64,000 bases of DNA from JAATFS01 sp037145635 (GCA_037145635.1 JBBCXB010000003.1:62001-126000), one strand, 5' to 3'; shown: positions 8,703-17,884, counted from the stretch's first letter. Translations and numbers: made by a program. The notes: generated from the sequence alone by a model not told the origin.

Positions 8703-9794
8703 TCAGTCCCCGTCCACCGCACGCCGTCCCAGCGCGGGGTCGTCGGTGAAGAAGGCATCGATGCCCGCGGCCAGGTAGGCGCGGATCTCGGCGACCGAAC
8801 CGGCCTCGCTGCGCATCGCCGGGTCCTGTCCGCGGCGGAACCCGGCCGCCAGGAACCGGTTCTCCGGGCGGAACGTGTACGGCTGCACCTGCAGCCCGGC
8901 GGCATGCGCATCGCGCACCAGCGTGGTGGGCGCGGCCAGCGCGCCGTCGGCGTCGAGCGGGATGACCGCGCGCAGCTCCGGCCCGATGGCATCGGCGTAG
9001 CCGGCCACCTCGCGCAGGCCGTCGGCGCGGGTCAGGTCGTGGTAGCGCCGGCCGTGGCCCGGGCCGTCGGCGTCCGGCAGCGCCATCTGCGCCGGGCCCA
9101 GCAGCTGCAGCAGGCGGACGTTGCTGCGCGCGCCGAGCCGGCCGCGCAGGTAGCGCAGGTTGCCGCTCTCGAACGATTGGATCACCACCGGCGCCTGGCG
9201 CGTGTAGGCATGCGCCTGCAGCGTGGCCAGCACCTTGTCCTCCATGCCGAGCCCGAGCGACCGGAAGTAGCTCGGATGCTTGATCTCCGGGATCAGGCCG
9301 ATCCGGCGCCCGGTCGCGGCCGACTGCGCGGCGAGGAAGTCGATGATCTCGTCCAGCGTGACGATCTGGAACTGGCCGTCCCAGCGCGTGCCGCGCAGCT
9401 CCGGCAGGCGCTCGCGCGCGCGCAGGGACTTGAGCTCGGCCAGGGTGAAGTCCTCGGTGAACCAGCCTTCCAGCGCCTGCCCGTCGATCGTGCGCGTGGC
9501 CCGGCGCGCGGCGAACTCCGGGTGCGCGGCCACGTCGGTGGTGCCGCCGATCTCGTTCTCGTGGCGCGACACCAGCACCCCGTCGCGGGTCGAGACCAGG
9601 TCCGGCTCGATGAAGTCGGCGCCGTCGGCGATCGCCTTGGCGTAGGCCGCCAGGGTGTGCTCCGGCCGCAGCGCGCTGGCGCCGCGGTGCGCATAGACCT
9701 GCACCTGGCCGGCCAGCGGCGTCTCCGCCACCGCCGCACCGCTCATGCCGGCCATCGTCGCTGCCAACGCCCACGCAAGCTGGAATCGCCTCAT
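8703..9794 (-). CDS. periplasmic glycerophosphodiester phosphodiesterase
   Basis: A 363-residue secreted enzyme of the GDPD family, which hydrolyses glycerophosphodiesters to glycerol-3-phosphate and an alcohol. A signal peptide (MRRFQLAWALAATMAGMSGA, cleaved after AVA) starts it. The TIM-barrel active site is plain: VYAHRGASALRPEHT near residue 35 with the catalytic HR, then FIEPDLVSTRDGVLVSRHE holding the metal glutamate, aspartate and the second histidine. PEIKHPSY and the closing DAFFTDDP fit the fold. The larger size resembles GlpQ. It ends 12 bp from the stop of the convergent rhomboid gene. A TonB-dependent receptor gene lies directly upstream on the same strand. Confidence 0.92.
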   Translation of the reverse strand: MRRFQLAWALAATMAGMSGAAVAETPLAGQVQVYAHRGASALRPEHTLAAYAKAIADGADFIEPDLVSTRDGVLVSRHENEIGGTTDVAAHPEFAARRATRTIDGQALEGWFTEDFTLAELKSLRARERLPELRGTRWDGQFQIVTLDEIIDFLAAQSAATGRRIGLIPEIKHPSYFRSLGLGMEDKVLATLQAHAYTRQAPVVIQSFESGNLRYLRGRLGARSNVRLLQLLGPAQMALPDADGPGHGRRYHDLTRADGLREVAGYADAIGPELRAVIPLDADGALAAPTTLVRDAHAAGLQVQPYTFRPENRFLAAGFRRGQDPAMRSEAGSVAEIRAYLAAGIDAFFTDDPALGRRAVDGD

Positions 9795-9871
9795 GCACCC
9801 TCCAATGGGCCGCCCCTCAGCAAAAGTATGCCTGCGGGACCAGGGCGCACGCGGACCCGCCTTGGCATTGG

Positions 9872-9906
9872 CCAATCCCCCATCCCGATTCCCCAATCCC
9901 GGATTC
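9872..9906. repeat. ATCCC/ATTCCCC-type short repeat at the 3' end of the TonB receptor gene
   Basis: The stretch repeats the pattern CCAATCCCCCATCCCGATTCC and CCCAATCCCGGATTC. A related stretch sits at 34650-34725, also at the 3' end of a minus-strand gene. Such ATTCCC/GGGAAT runs look like small interspersed intergenic repeats rather than coding sequence. Confidence 0.5.
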
Positions 9907-12211
9907 AAAACTTCGCATCCAGGGTCAGGAACACCTGCCGCGGCGCGCTGGCGTGGAACGCCATCTGGCGGCCGTTCGGATCGCTGTTGGCGAACGCGGT
10001 GAGGTTGGAGGCGTAGCGCTTGTCGGTGAGGTTGGTGACGTTGAGCGACAGCTTCAGCGACTGCAGCGCCGAGACCTGGCCGAAATCGTAGCCGGCGCCG
10101 GCGTCGAAGCTGGTGTAGCCGCCAAAGCCCTGGTCGTTGGTGTAGGTGTAGTAGCGCTGGCCGGTGTACTTGCCGCGCAGGTTGAGGTTCCAGCCGGCGT
10201 AGGCCCAGCTGATCTCGCTGGCGAACATGCGCTTGGGCGTGTCGACCGTGGACTTGCCCTCGGTCGCGATGGTCACGCCGTTCTGCAGGTAGTCGTCGTC
10301 GTAGGTGGAACGGTTGAACGAGGCCGAGTTGTACCACTGGAAGTGCGCGTTCGGCTTCCAGATGAAGGTCAGCTCGCCACCGCGGCTGCTCACCGAGCCG
10401 ACGTTGTAGAAGCGCGTGGTGCAGGCGGCCGAGGTGCCCTGCTGGATGCCCGGGCACGGGTTGAGCGAGAGCAGGCGGTTGTCGAAGGTGACGTCGTAGG
10501 CGACCGCCGAGGCCTCGAAGGTGTCGCGCACGAGCCGGTAGCCGCCCTCGAAGGTGCGCGACTTCTCCGGCTCCAGGTTGCCGCGGGTGGCGTCGAACGC
10601 GGCCTGCGTCACCAGCAGCGGACCGCCGGCGCCGCCGCCCTGGAACGCGGCGATGTTCTCGGCGTAGGACAGGAACACTTCCTGGCCTTCGGCCAGGCGC
10701 CAGCTCAGGCCGCCCTGCGGCAGCAGCGACTTGCGCGCCTTCAGCGTGCCGGTGGCCACCGGCGACTCCACCGCGATGCCGGCGGTCTCGCGCGCACTCA
10801 TCGTGGTGCTCGGGCTCTTGGCGCCGACGTCCACGCTCAGGCGCCCGTCGAGGAACTTGAAGCTGCCCTGCAGGTACAGCTGCCGGGTGGTGATCACGTA
10901 GTCCTGCGAGAACAGCCGGCGGTCCGGGTCGCGCAGGAAGGTGTCGTCGTCGACCGGGCCGTCGATCCAGTAGAAGTTGCGCTCGACGTGGTGGTCGTTC
11001 TTCTCGTACCACAGCCCCGCCTCGAGATGGTGCGGGCCCAGGTTCCAGCCCAGCGAGGCGATGCCGCCGGTGCGGTTGATGCTGTAGTTGGTGCTGCGGA
11101 TCGAGATCGGCAGCGCCTGCGCGGTGCCGGGGTTGGAGGCCTGGCCCGGCGCCCACCAGTGGCCCTGGCCGGCGTTCTCGTGGTGGTAGAGCTGGGTGTG
11201 CAGGCTGATCGCGTCGTTGGGCGCGAAGTCGCCGGCCACGTAGTAGAGGTTGTCGTCGCGCAGCGCGCGGCTCTGGTAGTAGGCGTCGTCGACATTGTCG
11301 ACGCCGCCGCTGAAGGCGCAGCGGCTGGCGTCGTAGGTGGCGGTGGCGCAGTAGGCGGCCGCGAGCGCGCGGTTCCAGTCCGGCGCGTACAGGTTCCAGT
11401 CCCAGCCCAGGCCGCGCGCCATGCCGCTCTTGGACAGGTAGGCGTAGTCGGCCTGCGAGGTGCGCGAGGTGTCGACGAACGCGGTGAGCTTGCCGCCGTC
11501 GAACTGGTACACCGCCTTGCCGTTGAACTGGCGCGTGCTGGTGGGCGACTCCGGGCGGGCCCACATGTCGGCCTTGGCATTGATGCCGGACAGGTAGGCG
11601 GAGAAGCCGTTGTGTTCGCCGGTGTCCACGCGCAGGTAGGTGCGGCGGTTGGCGTCCGAGCCCACGGTCTGCGCCACGCGCCCGCCCATCACCGTCGACG
11701 GATCGTCGGAGTAGTACTGCACGGTGCCGCCGAGGTTGCTGGTGGACGCGGTGCCGAGGCTGCCGATGCCCGAGGCCAGCTCGACCCCGCCGAAGTTCTC
11801 CGCGATCAGTGCGCGGCTGATGTTGAGGCCGTTGTAGTTGCCGTAGGCGTTGTCGCCCAGCGGCAGGCCGTCGAGCGTGTAGCCCAGGCGGGTACCGTTG
11901 AAGCCGCGCAGGCTGATCGTCTGCGATTCCTCGTTGGCGCCGAAGGCGTCGTTGGATTGCACGTTGACGCCGGGAATGCGGTTGAGCAGCTTCTGGATGC
12001 TGGTGCCCGGCGGCAGCACCGGCACGTCCTGCACGGTGATGCGCTGCACCTGCCGGGTCTCGCCCTGGCCGATCACCGACACCGCATCGAGCTGCTGCAC
12101 CTCGCTGGCTTCGGCGACGGCCGGGGCTGCGTCGGCAGCGACGGCGGACGATGCAATCGAGGACAGCAGCAGGGCCGCGATCGCGGCGCTGAGGGAGGTT
12201 TTCACGGGCAT
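9905..12211 (-). CDS. TonB-dependent outer membrane receptor
   Basis: A 768-residue receptor with a signal peptide (core AAIAALLLSSIASSAVA). A TonB-box-like stretch LDAVSVIGQG comes early in the mature protein. The plug domain follows, with SIQKLLNRIPGVNV, QTISLRGFNGTRLGYTLDGL and the closing GGTVQYYSDD. The rest is a 22-strand type barrel ending in the outer membrane signature VFLTLDAKF with a terminal phenylalanine. It would import a ligand using TonB-ExbBD energy. Next to it are a phosphodiesterase gene and a divergent acid phosphatase gene, so a phosphorylated organic ligand is a reasonable guess, not shown. No N-terminal signalling domain is present. Confidence 0.92.
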   Translation of the reverse strand: MPVKTSLSAAIAALLLSSIASSAVAADAAPAVAEASEVQQLDAVSVIGQGETRQVQRITVQDVPVLPPGTSIQKLLNRIPGVNVQSNDAFGANEESQTISLRGFNGTRLGYTLDGLPLGDNAYGNYNGLNISRALIAENFGGVELASGIGSLGTASTSNLGGTVQYYSDDPSTVMGGRVAQTVGSDANRRTYLRVDTGEHNGFSAYLSGINAKADMWARPESPTSTRQFNGKAVYQFDGGKLTAFVDTSRTSQADYAYLSKSGMARGLGWDWNLYAPDWNRALAAAYCATATYDASRCAFSGGVDNVDDAYYQSRALRDDNLYYVAGDFAPNDAISLHTQLYHHENAGQGHWWAPGQASNPGTAQALPISIRSTNYSINRTGGIASLGWNLGPHHLEAGLWYEKNDHHVERNFYWIDGPVDDDTFLRDPDRRLFSQDYVITTRQLYLQGSFKFLDGRLSVDVGAKSPSTTMSARETAGIAVESPVATGTLKARKSLLPQGGLSWRLAEGQEVFLSYAENIAAFQGGGAGGPLLVTQAAFDATRGNLEPEKSRTFEGGYRLVRDTFEASAVAYDVTFDNRLLSLNPCPGIQQGTSAACTTRFYNVGSVSSRGGELTFIWKPNAHFQWYNSASFNRSTYDDDYLQNGVTIATEGKSTVDTPKRMFASEISWAYAGWNLNLRGKYTGQRYYTYTNDQGFGGYTSFDAGAGYDFGQVSALQSLKLSLNVTNLTDKRYASNLTAFANSDPNGRQMAFHASAPRQVFLTLDAKF

Positions 12212-12404
12212 GGCGGGACGGGGGGAGTGGAAGGACCGCGGCAAGCGTGCGACAGCGATCTTGCGTCGATGCGACCGTTGCATGACCGCTGCAATACAGC
12301 GCCGTCCGGCGACGCATGCCGGCACCGCGCGACACCGGGTGCACGTGCATCGTTCTGTCACCGCCGCGCCCTAGGCTCGTCATTCCCCTGTCAGGAACCG
12401 GACC

Positions 12405-13244
12405 ATGAACCCTTGCTTCCGCCGGCGCGTGCTGCCCGCGCTTGCCGCCTGCGCACTCGCGGCCTGCAGCGTGCCGCCGCGTCCCCTGCCCGCGCCGCCG
12501 CCGCCCGGCGCTCCGACATCGGCCTCGGTGCTCGCGGCGGATGCGCGCGGCTATCTCGCCGCCGCGGCCCTGCCCGACGGGCAGCGGCTGTTGCCCCCGC
12601 CGCCGGCCGCCGGCAGTACCGCGCTCGCGCAGGACGCGGCGGTGGCGCGCGACCTGCAGGCGCTGCGCGGCGGCCCGCGCTGGCAGCAGGCCCGGCGCGA
12701 TGCCGACCTGAACTTCCCGGCCGCGGCCGCGGCGTTTTCCTGCACGCTCGGCGTGGCCGTCGATGCGGCCGGCACGCCCCGGCTGTACCGCCTGCTGGAG
12801 CGCAGCATGCACGATGCCAGCGACAGCACCGCCGCGGCCAAGGCGCGCTACCAGCGGCCACGCCCGTTCGCGGTCAATGGGCAACCGACCTGTACGCCCG
12901 AGGACGACAAGGCCTTGCGCGGCAACGGCGCCTATCCATCCGGCCATACCGCGATCGGCTGGAGCTGGGCCATGATCCTGGCCGAGCTCGCGCCCGAGCG
13001 CGGCGACGCGTTGCTGCTGCGCGGGCGCCGCTTCGGCGAAAGCCGCCTGGTCTGCAACGTGCACTGGCAGAGCGACGTGCTGCAGGGCCGGGTGATGGGC
13101 GCGGCGACGGTGGCAGCGCTGCACGCCGATGCCGGCTTCCGCGCCGACCTGGAGGCGGCGCGACGCGGCGGTGCTGAACCGGACGCGGCCGGCTGCGCGG
13201 CGGAAGCAGCGGCGCTGGCCACGCCGCTGCCCGGCGTACTGTAG
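12405..13244 (+). CDS. class A acid phosphatase (PAP2 superfamily) lipoprotein
   Basis: A 279-residue phosphatase. The lipobox LAAC (Cys21) marks it as a lipoprotein, followed by a proline-rich linker. All parts of the class A signature are present: K146 through R153-P154 (KX6RP), PSGH at 178-181, and SRLVCNVHWQSD with the catalytic His220 and Asp224. The family removes phosphate from many organic phosphomonoesters in the periplasm. GGAAC before the ATG can serve as a ribosome binding site. It is divergent from the TonB receptor, with a 193-bp shared upstream region. TCGTCAT and CTGTCA, 11 bp apart (12377-12394), are weakly Pho-box-like but sit very close to the start. Confidence 0.93.
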   Translation: MNPCFRRRVLPALAACALAACSVPPRPLPAPPPPGAPTSASVLAADARGYLAAAALPDGQRLLPPPPAAGSTALAQDAAVARDLQALRGGPRWQQARRDADLNFPAAAAAFSCTLGVAVDAAGTPRLYRLLERSMHDASDSTAAAKARYQRPRPFAVNGQPTCTPEDDKALRGNGAYPSGHTAIGWSWAMILAELAPERGDALLLRGRRFGESRLVCNVHWQSDVLQGRVMGAATVAALHADAGFRADLEAARRGGAEPDAAGCAAEAAALATPLPGVL

Positions 13245-13843
13245 CGACGGCGGCGACCGGCCACCGGTCGAGTCGCGAGTCGCGGGTGACCGGTCATGGA
13301 TCGCGGGTCGCACGCGCGCCGGAAATGCAGGTGGCCAGCGTCGGGCCCGCGCCCGGCATGCGATCGGGACGCGCCGCCCGTGAGGGCCACCGGGCGCGCG
13401 GAAGGCGTGCCGCGGCATCCGCACATCCGTCGAGTTCGCGGTGCGGCGTGGCAACGTCTCCCACTGGCCGATGGTGGCGCCGACCCTCGGTGCGGCGCTG
13501 GTCGGCGGCGTCACCTTGGCTCGCTGTCCCGCCCACTGCCACCGTTCGTGCCGCAGCCGCTGGGCGTCGGCCCGTCCGGCGCCGCGGCCGCGTTGGTGAA
13601 GCTCGGTGGGCACGCGTGCCGCGCCACCAGCCGGGTCAGTCACATCGCCTGGTGCGTACCCGTGGTGCGGCCGAAGACGATGGCAATGTCTCGTGCAGCG
13701 CAGACGCGTGGCGCGCTGCGCCATGCGAGGCCGTGACCTCAGCCACGGGAGGAGTGCCTACAAGCCAACGACGGTGCGCGCAGCGCGGACCGCCAGCGCT
13801 TGGCACAACCCGCCGCGGCAGGCGCCGGCCTTGTTCGCCTGAC
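13245..13843. other. 599-bp non-coding gap
   Basis: No frame here has protein-like composition or a recognisable motif. Near 13265-13310 the words GTCGCGAGTCGCGGGTGACC and ATCGCGGGTCG form imprecise short repeats. No clear terminator is seen for either convergent neighbour (acid phosphatase and mnmE). Confidence 0.5.
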
Positions 13844-15193
13844 TCACTTGCCGATGCAGAAGCTCGAGAAGATGCGGCCGAGCAGGTCGTCGGCGCTGAG
13901 CTTGCCGGTGATCTCGCCGAGCGCGTCATGCGCCAGGCGCAGTTCCTCGGCGGCCAGCTCCAGCTGCTCGTGGCGCAGCTGCGCGTCGGCCTGCACGGCG
14001 TGGTCGCCGGCGCGGCGCAGCGCCTCGACGTGGCGGCTGCGCGCGGAGAACTCGCCTTCCACCGCCTCCACCGGGTCGCCGCAGGCGAGGGCGCGCAGGC
14101 GTTCGTGCAGAGAGGCCAGCCCGGCACCGGTGGCCGCCGAGACCGATACCGTGTCCGCGTCGCTCACCACGGCGTCGGCGGGCGATCCGTCCAGCAGGTC
14201 GGACTTGTTGTGGATCCACAGCCGCGTGGGCACGTCCTGCACCGCGTCGGCCACCGCCGCGCGCCCGGCGGCCGGGTCGCGCGCGTCGACCACGATCAGC
14301 GCCAGGTCCGCGCGCTGCAGCTCGGCGCGCGCGCGGCGCATGCCCTCGCGCTCGATCGCGTCGCCGCCCTCGCGCAAGCCGGCGGTGTCGACCAGGGTGA
14401 GCTCCAGGCCCTCGAGCTGCACGGTCTCGCGCAGGGTGTCGCGGGTGGTGCCGGCCACGTCGGTGACGATCGCGCGCTCGCTGCCGGCCAGGGCGTTGAG
14501 CAGCGAACTCTTGCCCGCGTTCGGCGGCCCCACCAGCACCGCGTGCAGGCCGTCGCGCAGCTTGCGGCCGCGTTCTGCGTCGTGCAGCAGCTGCGCGAGC
14601 AGCGCCCGCGCCGCGTCCAGCCCATTGCGTAGCTGCGCGCCGCCGAGCGTATCGAGCGGTTCGTCGGCGAAGTCGATCGCGGCCTCGATATGGATGCGCA
14701 GCCGCGTCACCTGCTCGGCCACCGCCTCGATGCGGCGCGAGAACACACCGTCCAGCGAACGCCGTGCCGCCCGCGCCGCGCGCACGTCGGCGGCCGCGAT
14801 CAGGTCGGCGATGGCTTCGGCCTGCGCCAGGTCGAGCTTGCCGTTGAGGAACGCACGCTCGCTGAACTCGCCGGCGCGGGCCTGGCGCGCGCCCAGTTCC
14901 ACGCAGCGCGCCAGCAGCTGCCGCAGCAGCACCGGGCTGCCATGCGCCTGCAGCTCCAGCACCGACTCGCCGGTGAAGCTGTGCGGCGCCGGGAAGAACA
15001 ATGCGAGGCCGTCGTCGATCGTCTCGCCGGCGCCATCGCGAAAGCGTGCGTAGTGCGCATGGCGGGGCCGCAGGCGGGCCACGCCCAGGCCGGCCGCGAT
15101 CGCCTCGGCACGCGGGCCGGAGACACGCAGCATGCCCACGCCGCCGGCACCGGCGGCGGTGGCAATGGCGACGATGGTGTCGGGGGAGGTCAT
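13844..15193 (-). CDS. mnmE: tRNA modification GTPase MnmE (TrmE)
   Basis: A 449-residue GTPase that, with MnmG, installs the carboxymethylaminomethyl or aminomethyl group on wobble uridine of tRNAs. The N-terminal folate-binding domain starts with DTIVAIATAAGAGGVGMLRVSG. The G domain shows G1 GPPNAGKSS, G3 DTAG and G4 NKSD. The protein ends with the diagnostic CIGK motif, whose cysteine is required for activity. The ATG at 15193 gives the normal length. It is downstream of yidC on the same strand, the usual order rpmH-rnpA-yidC-mnmE near the origin. Confidence 0.97.
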   Translation of the reverse strand: MTSPDTIVAIATAAGAGGVGMLRVSGPRAEAIAAGLGVARLRPRHAHYARFRDGAGETIDDGLALFFPAPHSFTGESVLELQAHGSPVLLRQLLARCVELGARQARAGEFSERAFLNGKLDLAQAEAIADLIAAADVRAARAARRSLDGVFSRRIEAVAEQVTRLRIHIEAAIDFADEPLDTLGGAQLRNGLDAARALLAQLLHDAERGRKLRDGLHAVLVGPPNAGKSSLLNALAGSERAIVTDVAGTTRDTLRETVQLEGLELTLVDTAGLREGGDAIEREGMRRARAELQRADLALIVVDARDPAAGRAAVADAVQDVPTRLWIHNKSDLLDGSPADAVVSDADTVSVSAATGAGLASLHERLRALACGDPVEAVEGEFSARSRHVEALRRAGDHAVQADAQLRHEQLELAAEELRLAHDALGEITGKLSADDLLGRIFSSFCIGK

Positions 15194-15255
15194 GGCCCTC
15201 ATCGTACAGACCGGAGCGGGGCGCGAGACCGGCGGCGGCGGTGTGCGCAAGGCAG

Positions 15256-15279
15256 AAGGCCCGCCTTGCGGCGGGCCTT
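15256..15279 (-). terminator. GC-rich hairpin after yidC
   Basis: AAGGCCCGC and GCGGGCCTT are inverted arms around a short loop just past the yidC stop. The following T-content on the minus strand is low (CTGCCTT), so termination may be partial, with some read-through into mnmE. Confidence 0.55.
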
Positions 15280-15284
15280 CGGGG

Positions 15285-17000
15285 TCACTTGGCGTTGGCC
15301 TGGATGATCTTGGCCGGCGACTCGCCGTGCTGCTTGATCATCCACCACTGGATCAGCAGGCCGAGGCCGCCGTTGACCACCCAGTACAGCACCAGGCCGG
15401 CCGGCATGAAGGCCATCATGACGCCGAACACCAGCGGCATGAACTGCATCATGCGCGCCTGCACCGGATCCATGCCCGGGGTCGGGGTCAGCTTCTGCGT
15501 GGCCCACATGATCGCGATGTTGAGGGCCGGCAGGATGAAGTACGGGTCGCGCGCGGTCAGGTCCTGGATCCAGCCCAGCCACGGCGTCTGCCGCAGCTCC
15601 ACCGATTCCACCAGCACCCAGTACAGCGCGAAGAAGATCGGCATCTGGATCAGGATCGGCAGGCAGCCGCCCATCGGGTTGATCTTCTCCTTCTTGTACA
15701 GCTCCATCATCGCCTGCTGGTACTTCTGGCGGTCGTCGCCGTAGCGCTCCTTGAGCTGCGCCAGGCGCGGCTGGAACTTACGCATCTTGGCGCCGGACTT
15801 GTACTGCGCGGCCGACAGCGGGTACAGCGCCAGGCGCAGCAGCACCACCAGGCCGACGATCGCCCAGCCCCAGTTGCCGAGCAGGGTATGCAGGTGGCTC
15901 AGCACCCAGAACAGGCCCTGGCCGATGATCGCCATCAGCGAGAAGCGGCTGTAGTCGACCACGCGGTCCAGGCCCTTCACGTCCTCCTTGGCGATCTGGC
16001 TGACCAGCTTCGGGCCGACCCACAGCCGGGCCTCGGTGCTGGCGCTCTGCCCCGGCGCCACGGTGAAGCCCGGGCCGCGCAGCTCGGCGATGTCGCGCGG
16101 GCCCTGCTGCGCCAACACGTACAGCGAGGCCTGATCCTTCTGCGGGATCCAGCCGGTGAAGAAGTGGTGCTGCAGCATCGCGATCCAGCCGCCGGTGATG
16201 GTGCGGTTGAGGCCGCCATCGTCGGCATAGTCCTTGAACGCGCGGCGCTCATAGCCTTCCTGCGGGCTGTACCAGGTGGCGCCGTTGAAGCTGAAGGAAT
16301 CCGGGTTGGTCATGTTGCGGCTGAGGATCGCCGGCACCCGGCTCAGCTTGCGGAACACGTAGCCGCTCCAGCTGGCGGCGCCGGTGTTGCTGATCTCGTC
16401 CTTGATCGTGACCGCGTAGCGGCCGCGCTCCAGGGTGAAGGTGCGGCGGATGCGGACCCCGTTCGGGCCCTGCCACACGAACGGCACCACCAGCCTGTCC
16501 TGGCCCTTGGCCAGCGCGAACTCGCTGCCGGCCTGCTCGAGGCGGAAGCCGCCCACGCCCGGGACCGGCGAGTTCTTGTCGCTGGCCCAGCCGGTGGTGG
16601 CGTTGTACGGATGGGTCGGCTCCTCGGTCAGCAGCTTGACCGGCGCGGCGCCGGGCTCCTTGCTCTGCGGGAACTTCAGCAGCTCGGCATCGAGCACGCT
16701 GCGGCCGTCCAGCTTCAGGCGCAGCACGTCGGTGCTGACGGTGACCACCGGCGCCGCCGCGGCGGCGGCTGCCGCCGGGGTCGCGGTGGCGACCGGGGTG
16801 CTGCCGGGCGCCGCCGGCACGCCGGCCTGCGGGATCGCCGCCGCACCCGTGCCGGGGGCATCCGGGTCCTGCGCCGCCGGCACCGCCGGTGCCGCGACGG
16901 TCTGCGGATCGGGCGCGGACTTCTCCTTGTTCCACTCCATCCACAGCAATGCGGCGACCATCAGCCAGGCAAAGATCAGGAATACACGGGTCTGGTTCAT
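15285..17000 (-). CDS. yidC: membrane protein insertase YidC
   Basis: A 571-residue inner-membrane insertase that places proteins into the membrane alone or with SecYEG. The N-terminal anchor (MNQTRVFLIFAWLMVAALLW) is followed by an alanine/proline-rich linker and the large periplasmic domain. The conserved core runs from about residue 350: FSLMAIIGQGLFWVLSHLH, then the positively charged hairpin AAQYKSGAKMRKFQPRLAQL, GGCLPILIQMPIFFALYWVL, and the last segments near PLVFGVMMAFMPAGLVLYW. The conserved hydrophilic-groove arginine is in the expected core region. The gene starts 15 bp after rnpA. Confidence 0.97.
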   Translation of the reverse strand: MNQTRVFLIFAWLMVAALLWMEWNKEKSAPDPQTVAAPAVPAAQDPDAPGTGAAAIPQAGVPAAPGSTPVATATPAAAAAAAAPVVTVSTDVLRLKLDGRSVLDAELLKFPQSKEPGAAPVKLLTEEPTHPYNATTGWASDKNSPVPGVGGFRLEQAGSEFALAKGQDRLVVPFVWQGPNGVRIRRTFTLERGRYAVTIKDEISNTGAASWSGYVFRKLSRVPAILSRNMTNPDSFSFNGATWYSPQEGYERRAFKDYADDGGLNRTITGGWIAMLQHHFFTGWIPQKDQASLYVLAQQGPRDIAELRGPGFTVAPGQSASTEARLWVGPKLVSQIAKEDVKGLDRVVDYSRFSLMAIIGQGLFWVLSHLHTLLGNWGWAIVGLVVLLRLALYPLSAAQYKSGAKMRKFQPRLAQLKERYGDDRQKYQQAMMELYKKEKINPMGGCLPILIQMPIFFALYWVLVESVELRQTPWLGWIQDLTARDPYFILPALNIAIMWATQKLTPTPGMDPVQARMMQFMPLVFGVMMAFMPAGLVLYWVVNGGLGLLIQWWMIKQHGESPAKIIQANAK

Positions 17001-17015
17001 CAGGCAGCAGCTCGC

Positions 17016-17462
17016 TCAGTCGGAACGGGGTTCCGGCTCGGTCGGTGAAAAGGAAGTGGACGCAGCCCGGGCGGGCGGCGGCATTGTGCCGTCCGCGGCA
17101 GGCAGGGGCAATGCGCCGGCACGGCGCAGCACGCGCAGAAAGGCCTCGCGGACCTGCGCGTTGGACGCCTGGGCGGCGGCGGAACGGGCGACCACGACGA
17201 AGTCGCCGCCCTGCAGCCAGGGCAGCAGGTGGCGCGTGGCGTCACGCAGTACGCGCTTGATGCGGTTGCGGCCGACGGCGTGCGGATCCACCTTGCGCGA
17301 GACCGCCATGCCCAGCCGAGGCGGGTCGTCGGTCTTGCGCCAATGCAGGCTCAGCAGCGGGTCGGACGTACGCCGGGCGGTGTCGAACACGACCGTGTAC
17401 TCCGCTCGCGTACGAACCCGCGCAGAGCGAGGGAATCGCTTGCGCGGGTCGGATTCGTTCAC
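17016..17462 (-). CDS. rnpA: ribonuclease P protein component RnpA
   Basis: A 148-residue basic protein that assists the RNase P RNA in trimming the 5' leaders of tRNA precursors. The family core is clear: FPRSARVRTRAEYTVVFD, then LGMAVSRKVDPHAVGRNRIK, the RNR-type RNA-binding motif. A 30-residue acidic and proline-rich C-terminal tail is extra. The GTG at 17462 gives MNESDPRKRF, the expected N-terminus, 38 bp after rpmH; a longer TTG-started frame would overlap rpmH. The stop lies only 15 bp before yidC, so there is no room for the yidD gene that often sits here. Confidence 0.95.
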   Translation of the reverse strand: MNESDPRKRFPRSARVRTRAEYTVVFDTARRTSDPLLSLHWRKTDDPPRLGMAVSRKVDPHAVGRNRIKRVLRDATRHLLPWLQGGDFVVVARSAAAQASNAQVREAFLRVLRRAGALPLPAADGTMPPPARAASTSFSPTEPEPRSD

Positions 17463-17500
17463 GATGGGGACTGCCAGGGCCGCGGTCAGCGGCGCGGCAA

Positions 17501-17641
17501 TCAAGCGCTCAGGCGCTTGCGGCCCTTGGCGCGGCGGCGAGCCAGGATCTTGCGTCCGTCGGCCGTCTTCATACGGGTCCGGAAGCCATGGTCGCGCTTG
17601 CGCTTGAGGTTGCTGGGTTGGAAGGTGCGCTTGGTGGCCAT
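17501..17641 (-). CDS. rpmH: 50S ribosomal protein L34
   Basis: A 46-residue, very basic ribosomal protein. It starts MATKRTFQPSNLKRKRDHGF and ends KRLSA, a near-consensus L34. It is the first gene of the rpmH-rnpA-yidC-mnmE series and is divergent from dnaA, separated by 243 bp that hold DnaA-box-like words and presumably both promoters. Normal size for the family. Confidence 0.98.
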   Translation of the reverse strand: MATKRTFQPSNLKRKRDHGFRTRMKTADGRKILARRRAKGRKRLSA

Positions 17642-17749
17642 TGGGGCCTCGATATGAAGGGATACGAAAGAACCGGAAATTCTATAGGAGCCCCTGGAGG
17701 GCGGTCAAGCCGCGCCAACGCACGGCAATGACGCCGCCGCCAGGGGGCC

Positions 17750-17770
17750 TGTGGATGGACCTGTGAATAA
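17750..17770 (-). promoter_or_regulatory. two DnaA-box-like sites upstream of dnaA
   Basis: TGTGGATGG at 17750-17758 matches the reverse-oriented DnaA box (TGTGGATAA) at 7 of 9 positions, and TGTGAATAA at 17762-17770 matches at 8 of 9. They lie about 120 bp before the dnaA start, where DnaA autoregulation usually acts. Confidence 0.6.
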
Positions 17771-17884
17771 GCCTGGGAAAAGCCGCCCCCCGGTGGTAGT
17801 CTGATCCATCCGTTTTTCGACTCCCGGGCTGCGCGCACGGTACTTTTCCGCGCCCGGTAGCCAGTCACCGATGAATACACCTTG

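Noticed and set aside
9953..13177. A 1074-codon plus-strand frame opposite the TonB receptor
   Set aside because: It is antisense to a clear receptor gene, of low complexity, and shows no domain.
8703..13724. A continuous 1673-codon open frame on the minus strand
   Set aside because: It fuses the phosphodiesterase frame with out-of-frame sequence of the TonB receptor and the acid phosphatase. The upstream part is arginine-rich with no motif; it is a product of high GC content.
13245..13843. Possible gene in the gap between the acid phosphatase and mnmE
   Set aside because: Several short frames exist on both strands, but all are arginine-rich, lack ribosome binding sites and motifs, and overlap each other.
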